64,000 nucleotides of DNA from Acidimicrobiales bacterium (GTDB lineage: Bacteria > Actinomycetota > Acidimicrobiia > Acidimicrobiales > MedAcidi-G1): NCBI GenBank assembly GCA_022452035.1, contig JAKURV010000011.1, positions 1 to 64,000 on the forward strand, read 5' to 3'. Below are positions 34,669-43,376 of this stretch, one piece after another. The translations under genes and the position numbers were made by a program. Below the pieces are notes generated by a model. The model saw only the letters and a program-made list of their open reading frames with translations, ran no database searches and was not told the origin of the DNA. Position 1 is the first letter of the stretch, and every line of letters starts with the position of its first letter.

Positions 34669-34893
34669 GTGCAGGGAGTCGTCAAGTCCTACGACCCGGG
34701 AACCGGCGACGGTGTCGTTATCCGGGATACCGACTTCGCCGAGTTCGACCTCGCCGACGGCGCGCTCGAGGGCTCGGTGTTTCGCATGCTCCGTCAGGGG
34801 CAGCGGGTCTTGTTCGTTCTGGACGACGATCAGCGGGCAACCTCGCTGTCGCTGGGCTCCGAGGTCGATATGGGGACCCCGGACCTCACCTGA
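34669..34893 (+). CDS. Cold-shock-domain-like small protein
   Basis: 74 residues starting GTG: QGVVKSYDPGTGDGVV resembles the first strands and RNP1 region of cold-shock proteins (GVVKWF...GFGFI), then VFRMLRQGQRVLFVLDDDQRAT matches the G-Q-x-V-x-F strand. The aromatic RNP residues (FGFI, VFVH) of true CSPs are missing, so nucleic acid binding is not assured. It follows rpmB by 22 bases and is probably co-transcribed. Confidence 0.72.
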   Translation: MQGVVKSYDPGTGDGVVIRDTDFAEFDLADGALEGSVFRMLRQGQRVLFVLDDDQRATSLSLGSEVDMGTPDLT

Positions 34894-34938
34894 GACGAGG
34901 CGTTCCCCTGAGCCGGCCGACCCCGGCCGATTGACCAC

Positions 34939-34961
34939 TGTCACACCCGCTCCGTGTGGCA
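34939..34961. promoter_or_regulatory. Imperfect inverted repeat upstream of pckG
   Basis: TGTCACAC and GTGTGGCA, one mismatch, separated by 7 bases and centred about 45 bases before the pckG ATG. It could be an operator, but no matching regulator was identified. The arm order is the reverse of a CRP site. Confidence 0.3.
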
Positions 34962-34994
34962 TCGTCGCGCCAGAGCCACTACCGATGGGCGGCC

Positions 34995-36803
34995 ATGGTG
35001 GAACGCGGCGCACTGACCACCAACCGGGAACTCCTCGACTGGGTCGAGGACTGGACCAGGGTCCTGGCCCCCGACGCCGTCCACTGGTGTGACGGGTCGG
35101 CTACCGAGCACGACCGCCTGGCCGCCGACCTGATCGAGGCCGGCACGTTTCAGCGATTGGCCCATGACCGGAGGCCCGGCAGCTATCTGGCCCTATCTGA
35201 CCCCGACGACGTGGCTCGGGTCGAGGATCGCACTTACATCGCCACGACCAGCCCGGGTGACGCCGGCCCCACCAACAACTGGCGGGACCCCTCCACCCTG
35301 AAGGCCGAAATGCTGAGCCTCTATCGGGGCTGCATGCGGGGACGGACCATGTACGTGGTCCCGTTCTCGATGGGTCCGCTGGGCTCCCCTATCGCCCATA
35401 TCGGCGTGCAGCTGACCGACTCGGCTTATGTGGCGGTCAGCATGCGAATCATGACCCGCATGGGTCGGGCCGTCCTGGAGGTGCTGGGCGACGACGACTT
35501 CGTCCCGTGCGTGCACTCGGTGGGCGCCCCCCTGGAGGTCGGACAGGCCGACGTGCCGTGGCCATGCGATCCCACCAACCGCTACATCTCTCACTTCCCG
35601 GAGACCCGGGAGATCTGGTCGTACGGCTCCGGCTACGGCGGTAACGCCCTGCTGGGCAAGAAGTGCTTCGCTCTGCGGATCGCCTCCACTATGGCCCGGA
35701 ACGATGGCTGGCTGGCCGAGCACATGCTCATCCTCGGGCTTACCTCGCCGGAGGGCGAAAAGACCTACGTAGCCGCCGCCTTTCCGTCGGCGTGCGGTAA
35801 GACCAACATGGCCATGCTCGTCCCGACCCTGCCCGGGTGGACGGTGGAAACGATCGGTGACGACATCGCCTGGATGAAGTTCGGCGACGACGGCCGCCTG
35901 CACGCCATCAACCCGGAAGCTGGGTTCTTCGGGGTGGCCCCTGGAACCTCAGAGGCCACCAACGCCAACGCCATGGCGACCCTGTGGGGGAACTCCATCT
36001 TCACCAACGTGGCCCGCACGCCTGACGGCGACGTCTGGTGGGAGGGCATGACCGACGAGCCGCCGAATCATCTGACCGATTGGCGGGGCGAGCCGTGGAC
36101 GCCGGAGAGCCCCACTCCGGCCGCCCACCCAAACGCCCGGTTCGCCGCCCCGGCCGACCAGTGCCCGTCGATCGCCGACGAGTGGCAGGATCCGGCCGGC
36201 GTGCCCATTTCAGCCATTCTCTTCGGAGGACGCCGGGCCACCAACGTGCCGCTGGTAACGGAGGCCCGGGACTGGGACCACGGCGTGTTTCTGGGTTCCA
36301 TAATGAGCTCGGAGCGCACGGCGGCCGCCGCTGGAACGGTCGGTCAGGTGCGGTTCGACCCCTTCGCCATGCTCCCGTTCATGGGCTACAACGTCGGCGA
36401 TTACTTCTCCCACTGGCTGTCCATCGGCGACCGGGCCGAGGCCAATCGACTCCCCCGGCTGTTCTGGGTGAACTGGTTCCGCAGGGACGCCGACGGTGGG
36501 TTCCTGTGGCCCGGATTCGGAGAGAACTGCCGAGTCCTGAAGTGGGTGGTCGAGCGGGTGGCCGGAACGGCCGACGCCGCTGAGACACCGATCGGCCTCG
36601 TCCCTACCGTGGATGCCATCGACCGAACAGGCCTCGATCTGGATGACGACGCTATGACCCGACTGCTGGCCGTGGACCCGGCGTCGTGGGGCCACGAGGT
36701 GGCCCTCATTGATGAGCACTACGCCATGGTCGGCGACCGGCTGCCCAAGCGGCTGGACGCCGAACTGGATGACCTGCGGCGCCGGTTGGACGCCGAGTCC
36801 TAG
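34995..36803 (+). CDS. pckG: Phosphoenolpyruvate carboxykinase (GTP)
   Basis: Interconverts oxaloacetate and PEP at the entry to gluconeogenesis. 602 residues, GTP-type family: [49 protein letters not shown], the P-loop [21 protein letters not shown] and GFFGVAPGT. Active-site Cys in the SACGK loop is present. I start at the ATG at 34995 (an in-frame GTG at 34956 would add 13 residues). No anaplerotic gene is nearby. The upstream inverted repeat may regulate it by carbon source (inference). Confidence 0.97.
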   Translation: MVERGALTTNRELLDWVEDWTRVLAPDAVHWCDGSATEHDRLAADLIEAGTFQRLAHDRRPGSYLALSDPDDVARVEDRTYIATTSPGDAGPTNNWRDPSTLKAEMLSLYRGCMRGRTMYVVPFSMGPLGSPIAHIGVQLTDSAYVAVSMRIMTRMGRAVLEVLGDDDFVPCVHSVGAPLEVGQADVPWPCDPTNRYISHFPETREIWSYGSGYGGNALLGKKCFALRIASTMARNDGWLAEHMLILGLTSPEGEKTYVAAAFPSACGKTNMAMLVPTLPGWTVETIGDDIAWMKFGDDGRLHAINPEAGFFGVAPGTSEATNANAMATLWGNSIFTNVARTPDGDVWWEGMTDEPPNHLTDWRGEPWTPESPTPAAHPNARFAAPADQCPSIADEWQDPAGVPISAILFGGRRATNVPLVTEARDWDHGVFLGSIMSSERTAAAAGTVGQVRFDPFAMLPFMGYNVGDYFSHWLSIGDRAEANRLPRLFWVNWFRRDADGGFLWPGFGENCRVLKWVVERVAGTADAAETPIGLVPTVDAIDRTGLDLDDDAMTRLLAVDPASWGHEVALIDEHYAMVGDRLPKRLDAELDDLRRRLDAES

Positions 36804-36812
36804 GAACCGCCG

Positions 36813-37196
36813 TCAGGCGACGATCATGGCCCGGATGCCCAGGCCCATCAGGAAGAGGCCAGCGAACCCATAGAGCAGGTGCCGGTGGGGGCGCAGGCTC
36901 TGCCGGTAGCTGTAGACAATGCCCACGGTGATGAGGGCCACAAAGCCGTAGAACAGGTGGAACTGCGGCGGCTCGATGTCCTGGCCGGCCACCAGGCCAA
37001 CCCCCAGAGTCACCTGTATGGCGATGACCACCTGGACGAGGGCGGTGAACCACCAGAGGGCTCGACCCCGGAGGGCATCCGCCCGGTGGGCGGCCAGGGC
37101 CCAGGCTCCGGCCAGGCCGTTGCCGACCACCATCACCCAGGCCAGGCCCTCGTGGATGTCGCTCAGCGTGGCGAGGAGGATCGGGACGCCGGTCAC
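36813..37196 (-). CDS. Four-span membrane protein, unknown function
   Basis: 127 residues with four hydrophobic helices (about 17-35, 48-68, 78-95, 103-125). His residues occur near helix starts (DIHEGLAWV, FHLFYGFVAL, HRHLLYGFAGL), which hints at haem or metal binding as in cytochrome b561-like folds, but no family is certain. GTG start; a CATGAT hexamer lies 6 bases upstream. Convergent with pckG, 9 bases away. Confidence 0.72.
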   Translation of the reverse strand: MTGVPILLATLSDIHEGLAWVMVVGNGLAGAWALAAHRADALRGRALWWFTALVQVVIAIQVTLGVGLVAGQDIEPPQFHLFYGFVALITVGIVYSYRQSLRPHRHLLYGFAGLFLMGLGIRAMIVA

Positions 37197-37240
37197 CGGG
37201 TCATCATGCCAGCAGGGCTGTAGTGCAGGTCACCGGGCCG

Positions 37241-38065
37241 TTATGCCAACAGTAGGTCGTCGCTCTGCACCCGTCCGTTGCGGGGACGTCCGGGGTCCAC
37301 GAACCACTCGGTCCCGAAGGTGGCGGCGAACGCCTCGTCGGGCATGGACAGGAAGAACGAGTCGGCGGCTACTTGGCTGGCGTGGGCTCGGATGGCCTCC
37401 CGCTTTCGGTCGATGACCGCCGTGACGTCTACGGCGTGGGTGATCTCGTCGTCCGCCATGCCGAAGGTGTCGACCTCGGTCCGCTGTCGCCGCAGCTCCA
37501 GCATCTCCTCGTTGGCCCATGTGGCCTCACCAGACGCGAGTTCGTCAACTGCCCGGTCGATCGCCGCCCGGATGGCGTCTCGGTTCATGGTCACCCAGCG
37601 CACCGGGACACCGGCGGTGACCGAAGCCCATCGGACGCCCACCCGGTGGACCTGGATGTGGTCGGGATGTCCGTAGCCGCCGGACGGGTCATAGACCACC
37701 AGTAGGTCGGGGTCCTCACCGTCCAGCAGGCCTCCAAGGCGTTCAGCAGCGGCGGCCACGTCAGCCTGCCAGAAGCAGTCCGGGTGGTCGTTGGCCGGGT
37801 CATCGGCCATGCCACTGTCCCGGTAGCCCAGAAAGGCCAATCGGTGGACGCCCAGGATTCCGGCCGCCGCGTGCAGCTCGGCCGTCCGCCGTTCGCCCAA
37901 AGCCTCGTCGTCGTCTAGCACCCCGGGTACTGGTTCACCCTCCTCGCCCCGGGTCGCGGCGATCAGGACCACCCGATGGCCCTCGTCGACCAGGCGGGCC
38001 ATGGTCCCCCCGGTGGCTAGTGCCTCGTCGTCCGGATGGGCGTGGAGGAAGGCAACGGTCGCCAT
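37241..38065 (-). CDS. PIG-L family LmbE-like deacetylase
   Basis: Zinc-dependent N-acetyl-hydrolase of 274 residues. The motif AHPDDEA at the N-terminus supplies His/Asp zinc ligands and the catalytic Asp; the third ligand is in GGYGHPDHIQVH. The family includes MshB (mycothiol synthesis), Mca and antibiotic deacetylases; sequence around ATRGEEGEPVP and LGYRDSGM is compatible with MshB-like activity, but I cannot assign it. It follows the racemase gene by 2 bases, so the two are co-translated. Confidence 0.88.
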   Translation of the reverse strand: MATVAFLHAHPDDEALATGGTMARLVDEGHRVVLIAATRGEEGEPVPGVLDDDEALGERRTAELHAAAGILGVHRLAFLGYRDSGMADDPANDHPDCFWQADVAAAAERLGGLLDGEDPDLLVVYDPSGGYGHPDHIQVHRVGVRWASVTAGVPVRWVTMNRDAIRAAIDRAVDELASGEATWANEEMLELRRQRTEVDTFGMADDEITHAVDVTAVIDRKREAIRAHASQVAADSFFLSMPDEAFAATFGTEWFVDPGRPRNGRVQSDDLLLA

Positions 38066-38067
38066 GG

Positions 38068-39210
38068 TCAGGCCACAGCCCCCGACTCGCGGAGGGCGGC
38101 CACCTCGTCATCACCCAGGCCGGCCTCTGCCAGCAGCTCGTCGGTGTGCTGTCCCTCGTGGGGTGGCGGTCGGCGGATCTCTCCCGGGGTGGCGCTCAGG
38201 CGGGGGGCCGGCCCGGGCTGGACGATGCCTCCGATGTCTACGAAGGTGCCCCGAGCCACGTTGTGGGGATGCTCGATGGCCTCGGACACAGCCAGCACCG
38301 GGGCGTAGCAGACGTCGGTTCCCTCCAGCACGGCGTCCCACTCATCGCGGGTCCGGGTGGCCACCACGGCCGCCACCTTCTCCTTCAACTCGGGCCAGCG
38401 GGACCGGTCGTGCTGGGCGGCGAAGTCCTCGGCGTCCAGGCCCAGCTTCTCGACCATCTCGGCGTAGAACTGTGGCTCGATCGAGCCGAGGGCGATGTAC
38501 TCCCCGTCGGAGCACTTGTACACGTCGTAGAAGTGGGCACCGGTGTCCAGCATGTTCTCGCCTCGGTTCGGCGTGGAGAACCCGGTGTGAAGCATCCCGT
38601 AGAAGAAGGCCATGAGGCTGGCCGCCCCGTCGACCATTGCCGCGTCCACCACCTGGCCCACACCGGTGCGCTGGGCCGACAGCAGGGCACAGACGATCCC
38701 GTAGGCCAGGTACATGCCACCGCCGCCCATGTCGCCGACCAGGTTCAGTGGGGGGACGGGACCGGTGTCATGACGCCCCATGTGGGCCAGCACGCCGGCC
38801 AGGGCGATGTAGTTGATGTCGTGCCCGGCCGACGTGGCGTACGGGCCGTCCTGACCCCAGCCGGTCATCCGCCCGTACACAAGGGCCGGGTTCCGGGCCA
38901 GGCAGTCGTCGGGTCCGATGCCGAGTCGCTCGGCCACCCCGGGTCGGAACCCCTCGAACACCACGTCGGCCCCCTCCACCAGGCGGAGCACCACCTCGCG
39001 GCCTTCGTCGGATTTGAGGTCCACGCCGACGCTTCGACGGCCGCGACCGTTGACGAAGGCGGGCGGACGGTCGGGATCACCGCCGCGGACCGAGGCCGCC
39101 CGGTCGATTCGGACGACGTCGGCCCCCATGTCAGCCAGCATCATCCCGCAGAATGGGCCGGGCCCTATCCCGGCTAGCTCGATTACTCGGACGCCGTCGA
39201 GTGCTCCCAC
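38068..39210 (-). CDS. mcr: Alpha-methylacyl-CoA racemase (CaiB/BaiF family)
   Basis: Epimerises 2-methylacyl-CoA esters so that branched or sterol side chains can enter beta-oxidation. 380 residues; racemase-type catalytic residues are visible as His in GHDINYIAL, Asp in NLVGDMGGGG and Glu in ALGSIEPQFYAE, which argues for MCR/AMACR over a formyl-CoA transferase. N-terminal ELAGIGPGPFCGMMLADMG is also racemase-like. GTG with GAGGAG 8 bases upstream. Precedes the PIG-L gene. Confidence 0.9.
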   Translation of the reverse strand: MGALDGVRVIELAGIGPGPFCGMMLADMGADVVRIDRAASVRGGDPDRPPAFVNGRGRRSVGVDLKSDEGREVVLRLVEGADVVFEGFRPGVAERLGIGPDDCLARNPALVYGRMTGWGQDGPYATSAGHDINYIALAGVLAHMGRHDTGPVPPLNLVGDMGGGGMYLAYGIVCALLSAQRTGVGQVVDAAMVDGAASLMAFFYGMLHTGFSTPNRGENMLDTGAHFYDVYKCSDGEYIALGSIEPQFYAEMVEKLGLDAEDFAAQHDRSRWPELKEKVAAVVATRTRDEWDAVLEGTDVCYAPVLAVSEAIEHPHNVARGTFVDIGGIVQPGPAPRLSATPGEIRRPPPHEGQHTDELLAEAGLGDDEVAALRESGAVA

Positions 39211-39244
39211 GGTGATGTCTCCTCGGTCGGTTCTTTGGTCGTGG

Positions 39245-40081
39245 TCAGGTGGTGCCGTCGGCCCGGTGGCAGTGGGTCGAGATGGCGTCGATCAGGTACG
39301 GCCAGGCTCCGGGGGCCAGGTCGTGACCCCAACCGTCGACCAGCACAAAGTCGGCCCCGGGGATGACAGCGGCCGTCCGCTCGCCACCCGACGGGGTGAT
39401 CAGGGTGTCGGCTGTGCCGTGGAGTACCAGGGTCGGGATCCTGATGGTGGCCAGGAGGTCCTCCCGGGAGCCCCCGTCGTAGGCGGCACGAGCTTGGCGC
39501 CTCCAGGCGTGGTGGGGCTGGACCGACCGCTCGGCGTAGGCGGCGAACACCGAGCCCGCGTGGTCGTCGTCGTGCCAGACGCTGGCCCAGACGCGCCGGT
39601 CAGCCAGGTTCTTCTTAGCGGCCAGCACCGGGTCCTCGGGAACGGCGACGCCCATGGCCTCGCGGGCCTGGTCGGTAGCCCGGCCAAACCGACGGTCGCC
39701 GGTGTGGGAGGCCATGGACACCAGGCTGCGACACCGCTGTGGGTGTTCGGCGGCCAGGACCTGGGCCGTCATGCCGCCCAGCGACAGCCCGACCACGTGG
39801 ACGTCGACGAACTCCAAGTGGTCCAACAGCCCCACGGCGTCGAGGGCCATGTCGGACAGCGTGTACGACGCACCCTCCTCGAGGATCGTCGACCACCCGC
39901 TGTCCCGCTGGTCGTAGCGGACCACCCGGAAGCCCGTGGCGGCAAGCCCCTCACAGAAGCCCTCCTCCCACAGGAGCAGTTGGCTGCCCAGCCCGTGCAT
40001 AAGCAGCACCGCGGGATCGCCGGGGTCGCCAAACGCCTCGTGGCAGAGGTCAATTCCCGAGGGCAGGGAGGCGATCGGCAC
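39245..40081 (-). CDS. Alpha/beta-hydrolase
   Basis: 278 residues. Oxyanion region LLMHGLGSQLLLW, nucleophile elbow GLSLGGM (Ser), acid in HGTADTL and base His in GWGHDL complete a catalytic triad. Resembles TAP-like or 3-oxoadipate enol-lactonase-type hydrolases; substrate unknown. GTG start with GAAGAT 6 bases upstream; longer in-frame readings run under the divergent GNAT gene. Upstream of the racemase with 34 bases between. Confidence 0.88.
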   Translation of the reverse strand: MPIASLPSGIDLCHEAFGDPGDPAVLLMHGLGSQLLLWEEGFCEGLAATGFRVVRYDQRDSGWSTILEEGASYTLSDMALDAVGLLDHLEFVDVHVVGLSLGGMTAQVLAAEHPQRCRSLVSMASHTGDRRFGRATDQAREAMGVAVPEDPVLAAKKNLADRRVWASVWHDDDHAGSVFAAYAERSVQPHHAWRRQARAAYDGGSREDLLATIRIPTLVLHGTADTLITPSGGERTAAVIPGADFVLVDGWGHDLAPGAWPYLIDAISTHCHRADGTT

Positions 40082-40128
40082 CCGGCCATCTTCGGACGCC
40101 GGCCCCGGGGGAGCAAACCCGTCGGGGC

Positions 40129-40134
40129 TAGCGT
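40129..40134 (+). promoter_or_regulatory. Putative -10 box of the ElaA-like gene (leaderless)
   Basis: TAGCGT ends 7 bases before the GTG at 40142. Confidence 0.55.
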
Positions 40135-40141
40135 CCCGACC

Positions 40142-40582
40142 GTGACCGAGATCCACGACCGGCGCTTCGATGAGTTGGACGCGGCCACGTTCCACGACCT
40201 GGTTCGGCTCCGGGTGGACGTGTTCGTCGCCGAGCAGGAGTGCCCCTACCCTGAACTGGACGGCCGGGACATAGAGGCCGGCACCCGCCACGTGTGGATC
40301 GACGGTGGGAACGGTCCGATCTCCTACCTGCGGGTCGTGGCCGAGCCGGGGGGCAGCTGCCGGATCGGCCGGGTGGTGACCCATGCCGACGCCCGGGGCA
40401 ACGGCCTGGCCGGCGTGCTGCTGGACCACGTGCACGCCACCACACCTGGCCTCTTGGTCCTCGACGCCCAGACCTATCTGGTCTCCTGGTACGCCACCCT
40501 GGGCTACGTGCCCACTGGCCCCGAGTTCGTAGAGGACGGCATCTCCCACGTTCCCATGGCCCGGCCGTCGGTCGACGCTTAA
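40142..40582 (+). CDS. ElaA-family GNAT acetyltransferase
   Basis: 146 residues. LRVDVFVAEQECPYPELDGRD is the ElaA hallmark, followed by the GNAT core (RIGRVVTHADARGNGLAGVLL) and LDAQTYLVSWYATLGYVPTGPEFVEDGISHVPM. Substrate unknown, possibly a small amine. The GTG is set by TAGCGT 7 bases upstream. Divergent from the hydrolase and convergent with the small metallopeptidase gene. Confidence 0.92.
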   Translation: MTEIHDRRFDELDAATFHDLVRLRVDVFVAEQECPYPELDGRDIEAGTRHVWIDGGNGPISYLRVVAEPGGSCRIGRVVTHADARGNGLAGVLLDHVHATTPGLLVLDAQTYLVSWYATLGYVPTGPEFVEDGISHVPMARPSVDA

Positions 40583-40593
40583 CCGAAGGACCT

Positions 40594-40938
40594 TCAGCCC
40601 CAGCCCAGGTCGTCGAGGGTGTCGTCGTCGATACCGAAGTGGTGAGCGACCTCGTGCACCACGGTGACCACCACCTCGCGCCGGAGCTCGTCAAGGTCGG
40701 CACAGGCCTCGCAGAGGGCTAGGCGGTACACGTGGATCCGGTCGGGTAGGACTAGCCCGCCGTAGTCCTCGCGTTCGGTGAGGGGGACACCGTCGTAGAG
40801 GCCGAGTAGGTCCGGGGGGTCGCCCCGGTCGGCGGTCAGGACCACCACGTTGTCCATCAGGCCGGTCAGGTCGGGGGGCAGGGTGTCGAGGGCGTCGGCC
40901 ACCAACGCCTCGAACTCCCGCCTGTCGACCGGCTCCAC
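40594..40938 (-). CDS. Small zincin-like metallopeptidase family protein (DUF1025 type)
   Basis: 114 residues with the zinc site HEVAHHFGIDDDTLDDLGW at the C-terminus (HExxH followed by Asp), plus DPPDLLGLYDGVPLTER and IHVYRLALC, the usual features of this short family. Catalytic activity is not established for the family. GTG start with TACCAT 6 bases upstream; divergent from uvrD2. Confidence 0.9.
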   Translation of the reverse strand: MEPVDRREFEALVADALDTLPPDLTGLMDNVVVLTADRGDPPDLLGLYDGVPLTEREDYGGLVLPDRIHVYRLALCEACADLDELRREVVVTVVHEVAHHFGIDDDTLDDLGWG

Positions 40939-40944
40939 GGGACG

Positions 40945-40950
40945 ATGGTA
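40945..40950 (-). promoter_or_regulatory. Putative -10 box of the metallopeptidase gene (leaderless)
   Basis: TACCAT ends 6 bases before the GTG at 40938. Confidence 0.5.
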
Positions 40951-41004
40951 GGCCCACTCTCCGACGGACCCGGCGGTCCCGCCGAAGCCGTCGTGGGCCG
41001 TCGC

Positions 41005-41010
41005 TAGGGT
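41005..41010 (+). promoter_or_regulatory. Putative -10 box of uvrD2 (leaderless)
   Basis: TAGGGT ends 7 bases before the ATG at 41018. An alternative GTG at 41009 would overlap the box. Confidence 0.55.
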
Positions 41011-41017
41011 GCGCCCG

Positions 41018-43348
41018 ATGGACATGGCGGACCGATCCGACAGCTGGGCAGCCACCCTCGAGGACGTCGCCGCGTCGGACGCGGCCGACGCCGACGCCCT
41101 GCTCGCCGGCCTGAACGACGAGCAGAGGGAGGCTGTCACCTCTGAGGCCCTCCCGCTGGCCATTCACGCCGGTGCCGGATCGGGAAAGACCCGGGTCCTG
41201 ACCCACCGGATCGCCTGGCGGACGCTGACCGGTCGGAGCGACCCCCGCCGGGTCCTGGCCTTGACCTTCACCCGAAAGGCGGCGTCCGAGATGCGTCGGC
41301 GGCTTTGGAGGCTGGGCATGCGGGACCAGGTGGCGGCCGGCACCTTCCACTCAGTGGCTTACGCCCAGCTGCGTAACCTTTGGCGAGAAAATGACCAACG
41401 GGAACCAGAGCTGCTGGTCCGCAAGATGGGTCTCGTGGCCCCGCTGCTCCCCCGCGATCACCGGGCCACCGCCGCCCTAGACGTGGTGGCCGAGATCGAG
41501 TGGGCCAAGGCCCGGCGCATCCGACCGGAGGCCTACCCGGATGCCGCCGAGGCCGCTGAGCGGAACCTCCCCCTGCCCCCGCCCACCGTGGCCCGGATCT
41601 TTCGGGAGTACGAGGAGGTCAAAGAAGAGAAGCGGATGGTCGACTTCGACGACCTGCTCGACCAGTGCCGTCGGGCCCTGGCCACCAACAAGCGGTTTGC
41701 CGAGGCCCAGCGGTGGCGGTTCCGCCACCTGTACGTGGACGAGTTCCAGGACGTGAACCCACTCCAGTTCCAGCTTCTCGACGCCTGGCTGGACGGTCGA
41801 CCCGACCTCTGCGTGGTGGGCGATCCCGACCAGGCCATCTACGGGTGGAACGGTGCCGACGCCGACCACCTGCGCCGGTTCCCAGTCCACTTCCCCGGGG
41901 CGACGGTGCTGAACCTGCGGCAGAACTACCGCAGTACCCCGCAGATCCTGCGCACCGCAGCAGCCGTCCTAGGCGGAAGCGACCCGATGCTGGCCAACCG
42001 CGACCGGGGTCCCGACCCGGTGGTGGAACGCCATCCCGACCACGAGGCCGAGGCCCTCGCTGTGGCCCGACGCATCCGCGAGTTGCGAGGTCCGGACGGT
42101 CGCTGGTCCGACCATGCCGTACTAATGCGCACCAACGCCCAGGCCGAGCCGTTGGTGGCCGCTCTCCAAGCGGCTGACATCCCGGTCCGGACCCGAGCTG
42201 GGAGCGGCCTGCTGGACCGGGCCGACGTGAAGGCGCAGCTGACCACTCTCGGTCGCAGCGACCGCCCCCTAGCCGACCGGATGGCCGACCTACGCGCCGT
42301 CGGCGACGGCGCGGATGATGATGGGGAAGACGGTGGGGATACCGAGAGGCAGGCGGCCTTCGCTGAACTCCGGCGCCTGGCCGACGAGTTCCAGGCCCTC
42401 GACCCGTCGGGCACAGCCCGGGGCTTTGTCGCATGGGCCCGATCGCAGGCCCGGGCGACTTCCGACGAGTCGGCGGACGCCGTGGAGGTTTCCACCTTCC
42501 ACGCTGCCAAGGGGCTGGAGTGGCCGACTGTCCACCTGACCGGCCTCGAGCTGGGCCTGGTGCCTATTGCCCACGCCCAGACCACGGAGGCCCGGGCCGA
42601 GGAAAGACGCCTTCTCTACGTGGCCCTCACCCGGGCCGAGGACCGCCTCTTCTGCTCGTGGGCCGCCCAGCGCACTTTCGGGACCCGTACCTCGGCCAGG
42701 AAGCCGTCGTTCTGGCTAGAGGACGTGGAGGCGGCCATCGCCGGGCTGGACCGTCCGGTCGGCCGGTCCGAGGGGATGCGCCAGGTGGCCGAAATCCGCC
42801 GACGGACCGGGCGGGCCAGCCTCCCCGACCACCCCGTAGTGGACGCTCTGCGCCGGTACCGGTCTACGGCCGCCCAGGCTGCCGACGTTCCCGCTTACGT
42901 GGTGTTCACTGACGCCACACTGGCCGACCTCGTGTCCGTCTGGCCTACCACGACCACCGAGTTGCTCGACGTCTCCGGGATCGGGCCGACCAAGGCCGAC
43001 CGACATGGGGAGGCCCTCCTGGCCGTGCTGGCCTCCCACGACCGGCCGGACCGGACCCGGTCCGACGAGGCGACCCCACCGACCGTGGTCGCGGCTCCCT
43101 CGTTCGACCCGGACACCGCCGACCGACCGGAGGATCCCGTCTGCGACGCCCTGCGTACCTGGCGGCTGGAGGCCTCCCGGAAGGCTGGAGTTCCCGCCTA
43201 CCGGGTCCTCACCAACCGGGCCCTGGACGCCCTGGTGGAGCTCCGGCCGGTGGACGCCGAGGGGCTGCTGGCCGTACCGGGAATCGGCCCGCGCACAGTG
43301 GAGGCCTACGGCGATGAGATCCTGGCCGTGCTGGCCGCTACCGGTTAA
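41018..43348 (+). CDS. uvrD2: UvrD2-like superfamily 1 helicase with two HRDC domains
   Basis: 776 residues. SF1A helicase motifs: LNDEQREAV (Q motif), GAGSGKTRVLTHRI (Walker A), LTFTRKAASEMRRRL, VDEFQDVNPLQFQLLD (Walker B), GDPDQAIYGW, NYRSTPQIL and VSTFHAAKGLEW/LYVALTRAED. Two HRDC-like domains follow in tandem (about 604-671 and 705-776), both with ALRxxR, VPAYxVxT and a helix-hairpin-like GIGP. Mycobacterial UvrD2 has a tetracysteine and a single HRDC; no Cys cluster is present here. Probably a replication/repair helicase. Confidence 0.94.
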   Translation: MDMADRSDSWAATLEDVAASDAADADALLAGLNDEQREAVTSEALPLAIHAGAGSGKTRVLTHRIAWRTLTGRSDPRRVLALTFTRKAASEMRRRLWRLGMRDQVAAGTFHSVAYAQLRNLWRENDQREPELLVRKMGLVAPLLPRDHRATAALDVVAEIEWAKARRIRPEAYPDAAEAAERNLPLPPPTVARIFREYEEVKEEKRMVDFDDLLDQCRRALATNKRFAEAQRWRFRHLYVDEFQDVNPLQFQLLDAWLDGRPDLCVVGDPDQAIYGWNGADADHLRRFPVHFPGATVLNLRQNYRSTPQILRTAAAVLGGSDPMLANRDRGPDPVVERHPDHEAEALAVARRIRELRGPDGRWSDHAVLMRTNAQAEPLVAALQAADIPVRTRAGSGLLDRADVKAQLTTLGRSDRPLADRMADLRAVGDGADDDGEDGGDTERQAAFAELRRLADEFQALDPSGTARGFVAWARSQARATSDESADAVEVSTFHAAKGLEWPTVHLTGLELGLVPIAHAQTTEARAEERRLLYVALTRAEDRLFCSWAAQRTFGTRTSARKPSFWLEDVEAAIAGLDRPVGRSEGMRQVAEIRRRTGRASLPDHPVVDALRRYRSTAAQAADVPAYVVFTDATLADLVSVWPTTTTELLDVSGIGPTKADRHGEALLAVLASHDRPDRTRSDEATPPTVVAAPSFDPDTADRPEDPVCDALRTWRLEASRKAGVPAYRVLTNRALDALVELRPVDAEGLLAVPGIGPRTVEAYGDEILAVLAATG

Positions 43349-43376
43349 CCGGCCGCCGGCACCCAGCGCGCGGTGA

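Noticed and set aside
34939-34961. CRP/GlxR binding site before pckG
   Set aside because: The CRP consensus has TGTGA on the left and TCACA on the right; here the arms are in the opposite order, so only a generic operator is noted.
38918-40140. An N-terminal extension of the ElaA-like GNAT to 554 residues
   Set aside because: The extra 400 residues are antisense to the racemase and hydrolase genes and are low complexity. A TANNNT box and the family start support GTG 40142.
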